This document shows positions 28,712 through 39,837 of a stretch of 64,000 bases of DNA, piece after piece. Source of the DNA: Pseudomonas capeferrum (lineage in GTDB: Bacteria; Pseudomonadota; Gammaproteobacteria; Pseudomonadales; Pseudomonadaceae); the NCBI RefSeq assembly GCF_013523055.1, contig NZ_JAAMQM010000006.1:124001-188000 (forward strand), written 5' to 3'. Both the position numbers and the translations under genes were made by a program. Below the pieces are notes generated by a model that worked only from the letters and a program-made list of their open reading frames with translations, was not told where the DNA came from and searched no databases. Position 1 is the stretch's first letter; every line of letters begins with the position of its first letter.

Positions 28712-29920
28712 TCACTTGCGGGTCAGACCGTCGGCGCGGAACATCTGCCGGATACCACGAATCGCCTGGCGGATACGGTCCTGGTTCTCGATCAGGGCAA
28801 AGCGCACATGATCGTCGCCGTATTCGCCGAAACCGATGCCCGGAGAAACGCAGACCTTGGCCTCGGCCAGCATCTTCTTGGCGAACTCCAGCGAGCCCAA
28901 ATGCGCATAGGCCTCGGGAATCTTCGCCCAGACATACATCGACGCCTTGGGATTCTCGACCATCCAGCCCATCTCGTGCAGGCCCTTGACCAGCAGGTTG
29001 CGGCGCTGGCGATACTGCTCGGCGATATCGCGCACGCACTGCTGGTCGCCTTCGAGCGCGGCGATGGCCGCTACCTGCAGCGGGGTGAAAGTGCCGTAGT
29101 CGTGGTAGCTCTTGATCCGCGCCAGGGCATTGACCAGTTCAGGGTTGCCTACCATGAAACCGATCCGCCAGCCCGCCATGTTGTAGCTCTTGGACAGGGT
29201 GAAGAATTCCACCGCGATATCCTTGGCGCCAGGCACCTGCAGGATCGACGGCGCTTTCCATCCGTCATAGACGATGTCGGCGTAGGCCAGGTCGTGGACC
29301 ACCAGCACATCGTACTGCTTGGCCAAAGCGACCACGCGTTCGAAGAAATCCAGTTCGACGCACTGTGCGGTCGGATTGGAGGGGAAACCGAGAATCATCA
29401 TCTTCGGCTTGGGAATCGACTCGCGAATCGCTCGCTCGAGCTCGTTGAAGAAGTCCACGCCCGGAACCAAGGGTACCGACCGTACATGAGCACCGGCGAT
29501 CACTGCGCCGTAGATGTGGATCGGGTAGCTGGGATTGGGCACCAGCACGGTATCGCCCTGGTCCAGCGTGGCGAGCATCAGGTGCGCCAGCCCTTCCTTG
29601 GAACCGATGGTGACGATGGCCTCGCTTTCGGGATCGATCTCGACCTCGTAGCGCTCCTGGTACCAGCGCGAAATCGCACGCCGCAAACGCGGAATGCCGC
29701 GCGAGGTGGAATAGCCGTGGGTATCTTCACGCTGGGCGACCTGCACCAGCTTCTCGACGATGTGCGGCGGCGTGGCGCCGTCGGGGTTGCCCATGCTCAG
29801 GTCGATGATGTCCTCGCCACGACGGCGGGCTGCCATCTTGAGCTCGGCGGTGATATTGAAGACGTAAGGGGGAAGACGATCGATGCGCGCAAAGCGGCGC
29901 GGCGAACCTTGTTCGGCCAT
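28712..29920 (-). CDS. alaC: Alanine-type PLP aminotransferase
   Basis: This 402-residue class I aminotransferase probably makes alanine from pyruvate and glutamate. It contains FARIDRLPPYVFNITAELK, LSMGNPDGATPPHIV, YSTSRGIPRLRRAIS, the PLP-lysine motif SLSKSYNMAGWRIGF near 240 and a C-terminal VRFALIENQDRIRQA. These match the AlaC group. GAGG lies five bases before ATG 29920; the open frame upstream to 30115 enters REP DNA and is excluded. Confidence 0.92.
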   Translation of the reverse strand: MAEQGSPRRFARIDRLPPYVFNITAELKMAARRRGEDIIDLSMGNPDGATPPHIVEKLVQVAQREDTHGYSTSRGIPRLRRAISRWYQERYEVEIDPESEAIVTIGSKEGLAHLMLATLDQGDTVLVPNPSYPIHIYGAVIAGAHVRSVPLVPGVDFFNELERAIRESIPKPKMMILGFPSNPTAQCVELDFFERVVALAKQYDVLVVHDLAYADIVYDGWKAPSILQVPGAKDIAVEFFTLSKSYNMAGWRIGFMVGNPELVNALARIKSYHDYGTFTPLQVAAIAALEGDQQCVRDIAEQYRQRRNLLVKGLHEMGWMVENPKASMYVWAKIPEAYAHLGSLEFAKKMLAEAKVCVSPGIGFGEYGDDHVRFALIENQDRIRQAIRGIRQMFRADGLTRK

Positions 29921-30040
29921 GTGTACCTCGAAGACGTAAGCGCCCGGAACCGTCCGAGCGACGTTGGCCACTGCGGTGGCCGAGGGAGAAGATAGTTTGG
30001 GGGAGATGGGTTGTAAAGGGATGCTGGGAAATGTGTGACG

Positions 30041-30206
30041 CCAGCACCGGCCTCTTCGCTGGCAAGCCAGCTCCCACAGGTATGGACTGTCCCAAGCAGT
30101 TGGACACCAATCCAACCCTTGGGGGGCAGTCCAGGTACAGCGCCATGCCTGAGACCTGCGCTATACCTGTAGGAGCTGGCTTGCCAGCGAAAAGGCCGGT
30201 ACTGAC
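30041..30206. repeat. Inverted REP pair with a second hairpin nested at its centre
   Basis: The left REP (30041-30083, core CGCTGGCAAGCCAGCTCC) and the right REP (30162-30206) are inverted copies with about 39 of 44 bases equal. Between them, 30084-30132 forms its own dyad: GGACTG and CAGTCC ends around TTGGA/TCCAA and CCCAAG/CTTGGG arms. It lies between the alaC start and the cyo terminator. Confidence 0.85.
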
Positions 30207-30225
30207 AACTTCAAAGCCTATGGGC

Positions 30226-30257
30226 AAAAAAAAGCCCCGGCAAGCCGGGGCGTTTTT
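30226..30257 (-). terminator. Terminator of the cyo operon
   Basis: GCCCCGG and CCGGGGC flank a CAAG loop at 30234-30251, with A-run on the left and T-run on the right. It terminates the cyo message on the minus strand and could act in both directions. Confidence 0.9.
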
Positions 30258-30273
30258 GTGCAACAGGCAACTG

Positions 30274-31161
30274 TCAGCGCGCGTACGTCATCAGTACTTC
30301 GCCAGCGGTCTGGCTGTCCACCGACATCATCACGCTCAGGGCGGTGACAGTGAGGATGGAGAAGCCGAACACCTTGCGAGCCCACTTGCTGTCATCTTCA
30401 GCCTTGTAGCCACCCCAGGCCATGTACAGCCAGTACATGCCCATGCCAGCCGCGACGGCCAGGTAGCCCAGACCGGCGTAGCCGCCGAGGGTGAGCATCA
30501 GGGTCGCGAGCACGAATGCCAGGATGTACAGCAGGATCTGCTTCTTCGCCGCAAGGATTCCACGCGCCACCGGCAAGACCGGAATCTTGGCGGCGCTGTA
30601 ATCGTTGAAGCGGAAGATGGCGATCGCATAGCTGTGCGGCATCTGCCACAGGCTGAACATCACCAGCAGGGTCACTGCGGCCAGATCGAAGCTGTTGCTC
30701 ACGGCGCAGTAACCGATCACCGGAGGCATGGCACCGGACAGGCTGCCGACCAAGGTGCCGTGCACCGATTTGCGCTTCAACCACAGGCTGTAGAAGCCGA
30801 CGTAGATGACGAAGCCGATCAGGCCGCACAACGCCGCCAGCGGATTGGCCTGGAAGTACAGCAGGCCCAGGCCGGTCAATCCAAGCAGGGTTGCGTAGGC
30901 CAGCGCGACAGGCAGTGACATGTCGCCCTGAACCATGGCGCGGTTCTTGGTACGTTCCATCTTCTGGTCGATGTCACGGTCGATGCAGTTGTTGAACACG
31001 CAACCGGACGCAACCACCAGAGAAGTGCCGATCACCACCGCCAGGAGCAGGGCGAAGTCCACATGACCTTGCGCGGCAAGGAAGAAACCGCCTGCCACGG
31101 AAAGCACGTTACCGAAAATGATCCCCGGTTTGGTGATTTGGATAAAGTGCTTAACGGACAT
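30274..31161 (-). CDS. cyoE: Protoheme IX farnesyltransferase
   Basis: CyoE converts heme B to heme O, the cofactor of the CyoB catalytic site. The 295-residue membrane protein has the prenyl-binding [18 protein letters not shown] block near 57 and a second aspartate region ([15 protein letters not shown]). It has nine hydrophobic segments and a normal length. It is the last gene of the cyo operon, 11 bases after cyoD. Confidence 0.96.
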   Translation of the reverse strand: MSVKHFIQITKPGIIFGNVLSVAGGFFLAAQGHVDFALLLAVVIGTSLVVASGCVFNNCIDRDIDQKMERTKNRAMVQGDMSLPVALAYATLLGLTGLGLLYFQANPLAALCGLIGFVIYVGFYSLWLKRKSVHGTLVGSLSGAMPPVIGYCAVSNSFDLAAVTLLVMFSLWQMPHSYAIAIFRFNDYSAAKIPVLPVARGILAAKKQILLYILAFVLATLMLTLGGYAGLGYLAVAAGMGMYWLYMAWGGYKAEDDSKWARKVFGFSILTVTALSVMMSVDSQTAGEVLMTYAR

Positions 31162-31172
31162 GCAGTCTTACC

Positions 31173-31508
31173 TCACTTGGCCATCATCGAAGTATGGATG
31201 CTGAACATGATCCATAGTGACAAGCCGACCAGCAGTGCGATCACCAGCGCGGTGAACAGGAACGTCGTCAGGTTGGAGCGCTGTGCAGGCGTACGGTCCA
31301 TGTGCAGGAAGTACGCCAGGTGCACCACTACCTGGATCGCGGCGAGTGCCACCACGATCATGACGGTCAGGTTCTTCGGCAGGCTCGGGTACATCACCAG
31401 CCCGAACGGGATCGCGGTCAGGATCACCGACAGCACGAAACCGATCATGTAGGACTTCACGCTGCCGTGGCCGGCCTCGGCGTGATGATTGTCGTGTGCA
31501 TTGGCCAT
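31173..31508 (-). CDS. cyoD: Cytochrome bo3 quinol oxidase subunit IV
   Basis: This 111-residue small subunit has three hydrophobic helices (SYMIGFVLSVILTAIPFGLV, MIVVALAAIQVVVHLAYFLH, LFTALVIALLVGLSLWIM) and a His-rich N-terminus. It is thought to help copper-site assembly or stability of the oxidase. Its ATG shares a base with the cyoC stop. Confidence 0.95.
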   Translation of the reverse strand: MANAHDNHHAEAGHGSVKSYMIGFVLSVILTAIPFGLVMYPSLPKNLTVMIVVALAAIQVVVHLAYFLHMDRTPAQRSNLTTFLFTALVIALLVGLSLWIMFSIHTSMMAK

Positions 31509-32131
31509 TACAGAACCCCCAGCAGATAGACGACGGTGAAGACGCAGATCCAGACCACGTCCAGGAAGTGCCAGAACAGGCTCAGGCAGCTCATGCGCGT
31601 CTTGGCGGTCGGGGTGATGCCATGCTTGTTCAGCTGGTACATCAGGATGGCCATCCAGATCAGGCCGGTGGTCACGTGCAGACCGTGGGTACCGACCAGA
31701 GCGAAGAAGCCCGACAGGAAGCCGCTGCGCTGAGGACCGAAGCCCTCGCCGATCAGGTGTTGGAACTCGTAGACTTCCATCGCGATGAAGCCTGCGCCGA
31801 ACAGGAAGGTCACTGCCAACCAGCCCAGCACGGCGCCCTTGTTGCCTTTGAACATCTGCAGCATGGCGAAGCCGAAGGTGATACTGGACAGCAGCAGCAA
31901 CCCGGTTTCGACGGCCACGAAAGGCAGTTCGAAAATGTCATGACCCGACGGGCCGCCGGCAAAACTGCCGGACAGCACCGCGTAGGTGGCGAAGAGCGAC
32001 GCAAACAGGATGCAGTCGGTCATCAGGTACAGCCAGAAACCGAAGACGGTCATCTGGCCCGAGTCGTGGTGGTGATCGTCGTGCCCATGGTCATGACCAT
32101 GAGCACCAGTGTTGATTACTTGACTGGACAT
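31508..32131 (-). CDS. cyoC: Cytochrome bo3 quinol oxidase subunit III
   Basis: This 207-residue membrane subunit of the heme-copper oxidase family III has five helices. It has a His-rich N-terminal tail ([13 protein letters not shown]) and [49 protein letters not shown] and [15 protein letters not shown]. It lies three bases after cyoB. The His tail may bind metal. Confidence 0.96.
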   Translation of the reverse strand: MSSQVINTGAHGHDHGHDDHHHDSGQMTVFGFWLYLMTDCILFASLFATYAVLSGSFAGGPSGHDIFELPFVAVETGLLLLSSITFGFAMLQMFKGNKGAVLGWLAVTFLFGAGFIAMEVYEFQHLIGEGFGPQRSGFLSGFFALVGTHGLHVTTGLIWMAILMYQLNKHGITPTAKTRMSCLSLFWHFLDVVWICVFTVVYLLGVL

Positions 32132-32134
32132 TGA

Positions 32135-34153
32135 TTAAACCCGTTCAAACGATTCGACACGTGCGCCACCGGTAGCGACGCCAGCCAGGCGCAGGGCCTT
32201 CTGGTGTTCCGCTTCGATACGCGCCACTTCCTCGGCGGGAACCATGTAGCCCTGGTCGTCACGCGCTGCATGGCGAACGAAGACCGCGATGGTCGCTACC
32301 AGGCTGACGCCAACCAGCCACCAGATGTGCCAGATGAAGCCGAAGCCGAACACAGCAAGCAGCAGGCCCATGAACACACCGGTAGAGGTGTTGTTAGGCA
32401 TGTGGATCGCTTCGTACTTGGCTGGAACCTTGTAGGCGACACCGGCTTCCTTGGCTTCGTGCCAGGCGTCCAGGCCGACTTTTTCCGGCATGGTGGCGAA
32501 GTTGTAGAACGGTGGTGGCGACGAGGTCGACCATTCCAGAGTACGGCCGCCCCATGGGTCGCCGGTCACGTCACGGTTCTCGTTGCGATCGCGCACCGAC
32601 ACGTACAGCTGGATCAGCTGGCAGGCGATACCGCATGCGATCAGCACCGCACCACACACTGCAACGTACAGATAGGGTTCCCACAGTGGGTTGTCGGTGT
32701 GGTTCAGGCGACGGGTCATGCCCATGAAGCCCAGTGCGTACAGTGGCATGAAGGCCACGTAGAAGCCCGAGATCCAGAACCAGAACGCAGCCTTGCCCCA
32801 CTTCTCGTTCAGGGTGAAACCGAACGCTTTCGGGAACCAGAAGGCGAAGCCGGCAATGTAGCCGAACACCGCACCACCAATGATCACGTTATGGAAGTGA
32901 GCGATCACGAACAGGCTGTTGTGCAGCACGAAGTCAGCACCTGGAACGGCCAGCAGTACGCCGGTCATGCCACCGATGGAGAAGGTGACCATGAAGCCCA
33001 GGGTCCAGAGTACCGGCGCGGTGAAGCGCAGACGGCCCTGGTAGATGGTGAACAGCCAGTTGAACAGTTTCACACCCGTCGGGATCGAGATCAGCATCGT
33101 CGCCAAACCGAAGAAGGTGTTGACGCTGGCGCCCGAACCCATGGTGAAGAAGTGGTGCAGCCAGACCGCAAAGCCGAGGATGGCGATCGCACCCGATGCA
33201 TAGATCATCGCGTGGTGGCCGAACAGGCGCTTGCTGGTGAAGGTCGAGGTGACTTCCGAGAACACGCCGAAGGCCGGCAGGATCAGGATGTATACCTCAG
33301 GGTGACCCCAGGCCCAGAACAGGTTGACGTACATCATCGGGTTCCCACCAAGCTCGTTGGTGAAGATGTGGAAGTCCAGATAACGGTCAACGGTCAGCAG
33401 TGCAAGGGCAGCGGTCAGGATCGGGAACGAAGCGACGATCAGCACGTTGGCCCAGGTGCAGGTCCAGGTGAAGATCGGCATGTCCATCAGCTTCATGCCA
33501 GGCGCACGCATTTTCATCACGGTGACGAGGAAGTTGACGCCCGTCAGCGTTGTCCCTATACCCGATAGCTGTAGCGCCCAGATGTAGTAGTCGACACCGA
33601 CCCCGGGACTGTATTGCAGACCCGATAGCGGCGGATACGCTACCCAGCCGGTCTTGGCGAATTCGCCGACGCCCAGCGACAGGTTGACCAGGATCACGCC
33701 AGCAACCAGCAGCCAGAAGCTCAGGGAGTTCAGGAACGGGAAGGCGACGTCACGGGCACCGATCTGCAGAGGCAGAGCCAGGTTCATCAGGCCGGTGAAG
33801 AATGGCATCGCCATGAAGATGATCATGATCACACCGTGGGCGGTGAAGATCTGGTCATAGTGTTCAGGCGGCAGGTAGCCTTCGGAGCCGCTAGTGGCAA
33901 GCGCCTGCTGGCTCCGCATCATGATCGCGTCGGCAAAGCCGCGCAGCAGCATGACCATCGCGACGATGATGTACATCACGCCGATCTTCTTGTGGTCGAC
34001 CGAGGTCAGCCACTCACTCCACAGGTAGTTCCACTTGCGGAAGTAGGTGATACCACCAGCTACAGCGATACCGCCGAGCGCGATCATGGCAAGCGTCACC
34101 ATGACTATCGGCTCGTGGAAAGGTATCGCCTCCAGACTTAATTTACCGAACAT
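32135..34153 (-). CDS. cyoB: Cytochrome bo3 quinol oxidase subunit I
   Basis: This is the catalytic proton-pumping subunit, 672 residues. Heme-copper ligands appear in [33 protein letters not shown] (the His-Tyr of the copper site), [12 protein letters not shown] and HFHNVIIGG. It reduces oxygen with electrons from ubiquinol. The length, with about 15 helices, is as in E. coli CyoB. It starts three bases after cyoA. Confidence 0.98.
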   Translation of the reverse strand: MFGKLSLEAIPFHEPIVMVTLAMIALGGIAVAGGITYFRKWNYLWSEWLTSVDHKKIGVMYIIVAMVMLLRGFADAIMMRSQQALATSGSEGYLPPEHYDQIFTAHGVIMIIFMAMPFFTGLMNLALPLQIGARDVAFPFLNSLSFWLLVAGVILVNLSLGVGEFAKTGWVAYPPLSGLQYSPGVGVDYYIWALQLSGIGTTLTGVNFLVTVMKMRAPGMKLMDMPIFTWTCTWANVLIVASFPILTAALALLTVDRYLDFHIFTNELGGNPMMYVNLFWAWGHPEVYILILPAFGVFSEVTSTFTSKRLFGHHAMIYASGAIAILGFAVWLHHFFTMGSGASVNTFFGLATMLISIPTGVKLFNWLFTIYQGRLRFTAPVLWTLGFMVTFSIGGMTGVLLAVPGADFVLHNSLFVIAHFHNVIIGGAVFGYIAGFAFWFPKAFGFTLNEKWGKAAFWFWISGFYVAFMPLYALGFMGMTRRLNHTDNPLWEPYLYVAVCGAVLIACGIACQLIQLYVSVRDRNENRDVTGDPWGGRTLEWSTSSPPPFYNFATMPEKVGLDAWHEAKEAGVAYKVPAKYEAIHMPNNTSTGVFMGLLLAVFGFGFIWHIWWLVGVSLVATIAVFVRHAARDDQGYMVPAEEVARIEAEHQKALRLAGVATGGARVESFERV

Positions 34154-34156
34154 CTC

Positions 34157-35104
34157 TTACTCCTCTGCCCCGGCAGCTGGTTGCTTACTCGAGTCCACAC
34201 CTTCGGTAGTGGCCAGATCCTTGCTGCCTGCTTCTTCGTGGACGACCGGCTTGCCGCGGTTCATGCCTTCGTACTTGTCGACGATGGACTGGAACGTGTC
34301 GGCCGGTGCCGCGCTGTACAGCGTCACTGGATTGTTTTCACTTGGTTTGATCAAGGCTTCGTATTCAGCCTTGTTCAGCGTCTTCGGCGACTGCTTGACT
34401 TCGCTTACCCATGCCTCGAAATCAGCCTGGGACGTCGCAGTAGCCTTGAACTTCATGCCGGTGAAGCCGGCACCGCTGTAGTTCGCGGAGATCCCGTCGA
34501 ACACACCGTTTTCGTTGGCGATCAGGTGCAGCTTGGTGGTCATGCCGGCCATCGCGTAGATCTGGCCGCCCAGGCCCGGGATGAAGAAGGAGTTCATCAC
34601 GGCGTCGGAGGTGACGCGGAAGTTCACCGGAGTGTTGGCCGGGAAGACGATCTTGTTGACCGTGGCAATGCCCTGCTCCGGATAGATGAACAGCCACTTC
34701 CAATCCAGTGCGACCACGTCGATCTGGATCGGCTTGACGTCGGAATCCAGCGGACGGTACGGATCCAGGGAGTGGGTAGTCTTGTAGGTGACATAACCCA
34801 GGGCGGTAATGATCAGGATCGGAATGATCCACACCGCGGCCTCGATCTTGGTCGAATGCGACCAGTCCGGCGTGTAGGTGGCGGACTTGTTGGAAGCACG
34901 GTACTTCCAGGCAAAGACCAGGGTCATGACAATGACCGGTACCACCACCAGCAACATCAGGCCGGTTGCGATCAGGATAAGGTTCTTTTGCTCAATGCCG
35001 ACCTGACCCTTGGGGTCGAGCAGGGTCCAGTTGCACCCACTGAGTAAAAGCATGCCTAAAAAGGGCAGAATGCCAAACAGTCTGGGGTAACGCTTTTTAC
35101 TCAT
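34157..35104 (-). CDS. cyoA: Cytochrome bo3 quinol oxidase subunit II
   Basis: This 315-residue lipoprotein subunit has the signal and lipobox LPFLGMLLLSGCNW near 20 and two anchoring helices. A periplasmic cupredoxin domain follows (DWKWLFIYPEQGIATVNK, FFIPGLGGQIYAMAGMTTKL). The copper ligands of cytochrome c oxidases are absent, as expected for a quinol oxidase. A Cyo C-terminal domain follows. It is the first gene of cyoABCDE; the promoter must lie in 35105-35663. Confidence 0.97.
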   Translation of the reverse strand: MSKKRYPRLFGILPFLGMLLLSGCNWTLLDPKGQVGIEQKNLILIATGLMLLVVVPVIVMTLVFAWKYRASNKSATYTPDWSHSTKIEAAVWIIPILIITALGYVTYKTTHSLDPYRPLDSDVKPIQIDVVALDWKWLFIYPEQGIATVNKIVFPANTPVNFRVTSDAVMNSFFIPGLGGQIYAMAGMTTKLHLIANENGVFDGISANYSGAGFTGMKFKATATSQADFEAWVSEVKQSPKTLNKAEYEALIKPSENNPVTLYSAAPADTFQSIVDKYEGMNRGKPVVHEEAGSKDLATTEGVDSSKQPAAGAEE

Positions 35105-35663
35105 CTCACGACCTCTAGATCAGCTTGCTTCAATGCAATTGTGTTTTGGTAGCCAACACTTCGTCCTGCCAAGCGTCAGCATTTGGGGCTCTGTTTCGCT
35201 CATACCAGGCATCCGACTGCTGAGGCCGGGCATTCGAGCGATTAAACGGTGCTTTATGTGATTTCGTAGGCTAAGGCCTGTATTCCAGACCAAGTCCATT
35301 TGGTGCGAGAAATCGCGGAGGGGGGTCCGCCCGGTATCGCCGCAGGCGGAACTTGTCGAAGTCAGCAAAAAGGAGCCTTGGCTCCCTTCAATCCTGCGAC
35401 TCGCAAGCAGTGCCGAACGGAAATTGGGGGCGATTGTAGATAGGTCGCCAACCCTTGACTATGACTTATTGGACAACAATCCTTTGCAGAATCAGTAACA
35501 ATCAGACCTGAAAAATCAACTTCGCGACAGTTTGTCGCACCCTCCCAGACCGGCTTGAAAGCCTCGTTCTAGAAGGGTTTATCCAGGACATCCAGCAAGC
35601 TTGCGTGGTTATTCGGGGAGCGCTTGCTCATGCAAAAGACTTGCACCGAACATGGACTTTGGT
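35105..35663. other. Intergenic region upstream of cyoA
   Basis: These 559 bases between the cyoA start and the dsbB stop contain no supported gene. The stretch 35420-35520 is AT-richer and is the likely place for the cyo promoter, but I do not see a convincing consensus box or an ANR dyad. Confidence 0.5.
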
Positions 35664-36170
35664 CTAAGCCTGACGACGGTTGCGCCAGATGCAAAACGGC
35701 ACCAGAACAGCGGTCAGGATGAACGCCAGCAGTGCCCACTGCGCCAGGGAAAGACCACCGATAGGCGGATAGGGCGTGGAGCAGAAACCGTCGACCTGAA
35801 ACGCCAGCGGCCATACGTGAGCCAAAGGCAGGTCGTCAACGATCGGCTGCAGGGTATCGATGCCACAACTGACCGCCGGGTTGGCGAGTATATACACATG
35901 GCGGCCGGCCGCAACGATTCCGCCAATGGCGCTTAGCACGACCAGGCCTTCGAAGAAGGTCAGGCTCCGACTGCCGCGCATGGAGGCGGCAATGAACGCG
36001 AACAACGCAATGAACAACAAGGCATATCGCTGGAGGATGCATAACGGGCAAGGCGCCTCGCCCAGGACGACCTGCATATAGAGTGCGCCGCCGATCAGCG
36101 AGAGGCAGATCAGGCCCAGCAGCACCAGAAAGCGCCGCTCACGATTCAGGCGCGATGTTTGTTCGTTCAT
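35664..36170 (-). CDS. dsbB: Disulfide bond formation protein B
   Basis: DsbB re-oxidises DsbA and passes electrons to quinone. The 168-residue four-helix membrane protein has the first redox pair in EAPCPLCILQRYA near 40 and the second pair at SCGIDTLQP and GFCSTPYPPIGGLS. This is the normal arrangement. Its site upstream of the quinol oxidase operon is a functional fit but it has its own transcript region. Confidence 0.95.
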   Translation of the reverse strand: MNEQTSRLNRERRFLVLLGLICLSLIGGALYMQVVLGEAPCPLCILQRYALLFIALFAFIAASMRGSRSLTFFEGLVVLSAIGGIVAAGRHVYILANPAVSCGIDTLQPIVDDLPLAHVWPLAFQVDGFCSTPYPPIGGLSLAQWALLAFILTAVLVPFCIWRNRRQA

Positions 36171-36574
36171 TGCCGTTTCCTTCGATGGACAGGGGCTGCG
36201 CGGTCACGGAGCAGGACCTTCGCCTGACAGGGCAAGCCGGTCGGGGCGTCAGTCTACACGCTGCAAATGACCTTTGAGTGAGTCGACGAGCGTCGCCTGA
36301 ACACTGCGCTGGGCTATCCGGAGATGACTAGGACCGGTCGTATGGACGCCGGTTCAACGTCGGCCGCGGAAAAGCGCGGCGAGCGGATATCAGACAGGCG
36401 CAAGCCCCTCGACACCCGGGAGTGAAGGATACAGAGATTAAAGAAGGATTAAAGATGAAAGATGCCGCCCCTGGCAGCCCTACGAGGCACCTAAGCAGCT
36501 CGAGGCCTGAAGACAGCCTGCATTGCTCTCAGGCCTTGGAGGCCTGACGAACAGTGCAGGCCAGTGAAGACCCC

Positions 36575-36821
36575 AATGCCGGTCAGTCAAGTAAAGGTGT
36601 TCGATCTTCAAACGTTGGTTCTTTGCCTTCAGCCTTCAGATTCTTCAGTGATGCTGCTGGCCTATCGCGGGACAAGCCCGCTCGCCACCGGTGCACGGTA
36701 CATTCTCAGTGGCGAGCGGGCTTGTCCCGCGATAGGCCAGCAGCATCACTGGATATTTCAGAAGCCAAAGACAAAAGCTTCAGCACGTGAAGATCGAATA
36801 CCTTTTTGACTGACCGGCATT
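36575..36821. repeat. Composite palindrome: inverted REP pair within a longer inverted repeat
   Basis: The core 36646-36751 is an inverted pair of the same REP family as at 8004-8113 (CAGTGATGCTGCTGGCC ... GGCCAGCAGCATCACTG). Outside it, AATGCCGGTCAGTCAA with TTCGATCTTC on the left is mirrored by GAAGATCGAA and TTGACTGACCGGCATT on the right. The whole 247-bp dyad lies between the dsbB start region and the hmp stop; no gene is seen in 36171-36837. Confidence 0.88.
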
Positions 36822-36837
36822 AGGCGAAGTCCTGCCT

Positions 36838-38016
36838 TTATTCCAAGGCTGCGGCTGGCCCGAAGAACTCGTAGCGGCTTTGCTGCTCAGGTACACCCAG
36901 CCCTTTCAATTGGCGCTTGACCGCCGCCATGAAGCTCTTGGGCCCGAGGAAGTAGGCATCGACGTCTCGCTCGCGCGGCAGCCATTCGGCCAGCAGGTCC
37001 TGGCTGACCAGGCCAACGGCATTGGCCTGCGCGCTACCATCATCTTCGGCGTAGCAATAGAAGCGGCGCAACTGCGGATGCCGCGCGGCCAGCCCGTCGA
37101 CGTACTCGCGAAACGCGTGAACGCTAGCGTTGCGCGCACAGTGAATGAAGTGCACCTCGCGCTTGCCTTGCAGAGCCGCCTCGAGCATGGCCAGGGTCGG
37201 GGTGATGCCCACACCGCCGCTGATCAGCACCAATGGCTTGTCGCTTTCGGTGAGGGTGAAATCGCCCGCCGGAGGGAACAGGTCGAGCGTTTCGCCAACC
37301 ATCATCTGGTCGTGGAGGTAATTGGAGGCCTTGCCCGAGGTTTCACGCTTGACGCTGATGCGGTACTGCTCACCGTCGCACAAGGCCGACAGCGAATAAT
37401 TGCGGCGCTGCTCGGAGCCGTCGATGAATAGCTGCAGACCGATGTACTGGCCTGGCGCCGCCTTGAGCACCGGCTTGCCATCGACCGGCGCGAAGTAGAA
37501 GGATACGACCTCGCTGCTTTCCTGCTCTCGGCGCACCAGGCGGAACTGCCGCGCACCGCGCCAGCCGCCGGTGGCTTCGGCTTTTTCTTTATAGAGGCTC
37601 TCTTCGGCGCCGATCAGAATGTCGGCCAGTTGCTGATAGGCCGCGCCCCAGGCATCGATGACCTCAGGGGTGGCGATGTCCTTGCCCAGCACTTCCTCGA
37701 TAGCGCGCAGCAGGCAGGCGCCGACGATGGGATAGTGCTCCGGCAGGATCTGCAGAGCCACATGCTTGTTGATGATCTGCCCTACCAGGCCACCGAGCTG
37801 TTCCAGCCGGTCGATATGACGGGCATACATCAACACGCCATTGGCCAGAGCACGAGGCTGATCGCCACTGGCCTGGTGGGCCTGGTTGAACAAGGGGCGT
37901 ACTTCGGGGTACTCATCGAGCATCATCTTGTAGAAGTGCGTGGTCAGCGCTTCGCCGCCGCTTTCCAGAAGAGGCACGGTGGCCTTGATGATCGTACGTT
38001 GTTGGGCATTGAGCAT
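36838..38016 (-). CDS. hmp: Flavohemoprotein (nitric oxide dioxygenase)
   Basis: Hmp converts nitric oxide to nitrate with oxygen and NAD(P)H. The 392-residue protein has an N-terminal globin (MLNAQQRTIIKATVPLLESG, distal Tyr/Gln region THFYKMMLDEYPEVRPLFNQ, proximal His in IINKHVALQILPEHY). It is followed by an FAD domain (RRNYSLSALCDG) and an NAD domain (PLVLISGGVGITPTLAMLE). The open frame extends to 38073, but ATG 38016 is the family start. It is divergent from norR across two NorR boxes. Confidence 0.96.
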   Translation of the reverse strand: MLNAQQRTIIKATVPLLESGGEALTTHFYKMMLDEYPEVRPLFNQAHQASGDQPRALANGVLMYARHIDRLEQLGGLVGQIINKHVALQILPEHYPIVGACLLRAIEEVLGKDIATPEVIDAWGAAYQQLADILIGAEESLYKEKAEATGGWRGARQFRLVRREQESSEVVSFYFAPVDGKPVLKAAPGQYIGLQLFIDGSEQRRNYSLSALCDGEQYRISVKRETSGKASNYLHDQMMVGETLDLFPPAGDFTLTESDKPLVLISGGVGITPTLAMLEAALQGKREVHFIHCARNASVHAFREYVDGLAARHPQLRRFYCYAEDDGSAQANAVGLVSQDLLAEWLPRERDVDAYFLGPKSFMAAVKRQLKGLGVPEQQSRYEFFGPAAALE

Positions 38017-38118
38017 TGCAGCAACTCCTGAGCCTGGGCTCGAATGGTCTGCCACGAATGATTCATCAATCATGCCAAGTTTCTTGTCCTTGAAAATCAG
38101 TTAGTTGAGCATGATCAA

Positions 38119-38129
38119 GTCAAAATGAC
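38119..38129. promoter_or_regulatory. NorR binding site 1
   Basis: GTCAAAATGAC matches the NorR enhancer core GT-N7-AC and is a near-perfect dyad. It lies in the hmp-norR gap. Confidence 0.75.
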
Positions 38130-38144
38130 TCAGGGCACGATATA

Positions 38145-38155
38145 GTCATATTGAC
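38145..38155. promoter_or_regulatory. NorR binding site 2
   Basis: GTCATATTGAC again fits GT-N7-AC and starts 26 bases after site 1. It is 15 bases before the norR ATG, so NorR may also repress itself. NorR drives sigma-54 promoters; on the minus strand TTGGCATGATTGATGA is only a weak -24/-12 candidate for hmp. Confidence 0.72.
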
Positions 38156-38170
38156 CAACAGGAGGTCTTT

Positions 38171-39730
<1,560 letters not shown>

Positions 39731-39837
39731 CAAATAGCCACTACCACACTTCTCAATACTTCATCACGCCTAAAGCCCAGCCCCGCCAGGTCGATAACCC
39801 TTCATCCTCTTCAATCGACAGAACCCGAAGGTCACCC

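Noticed and set aside
28598..29995. 465-residue plus-strand frame opposite alaC
   Set aside because: Antisense shadow of the aminotransferase.
32204..33568. 454-residue plus-strand frame opposite cyoB
   Set aside because: Shadow frame; translation is rich in Gln, His and Arg and has no domain; cyoB is certain.
36554..36809. Two overlapping 78- and 81-residue plus-strand frames
   Set aside because: Both are translations of the REP palindrome.
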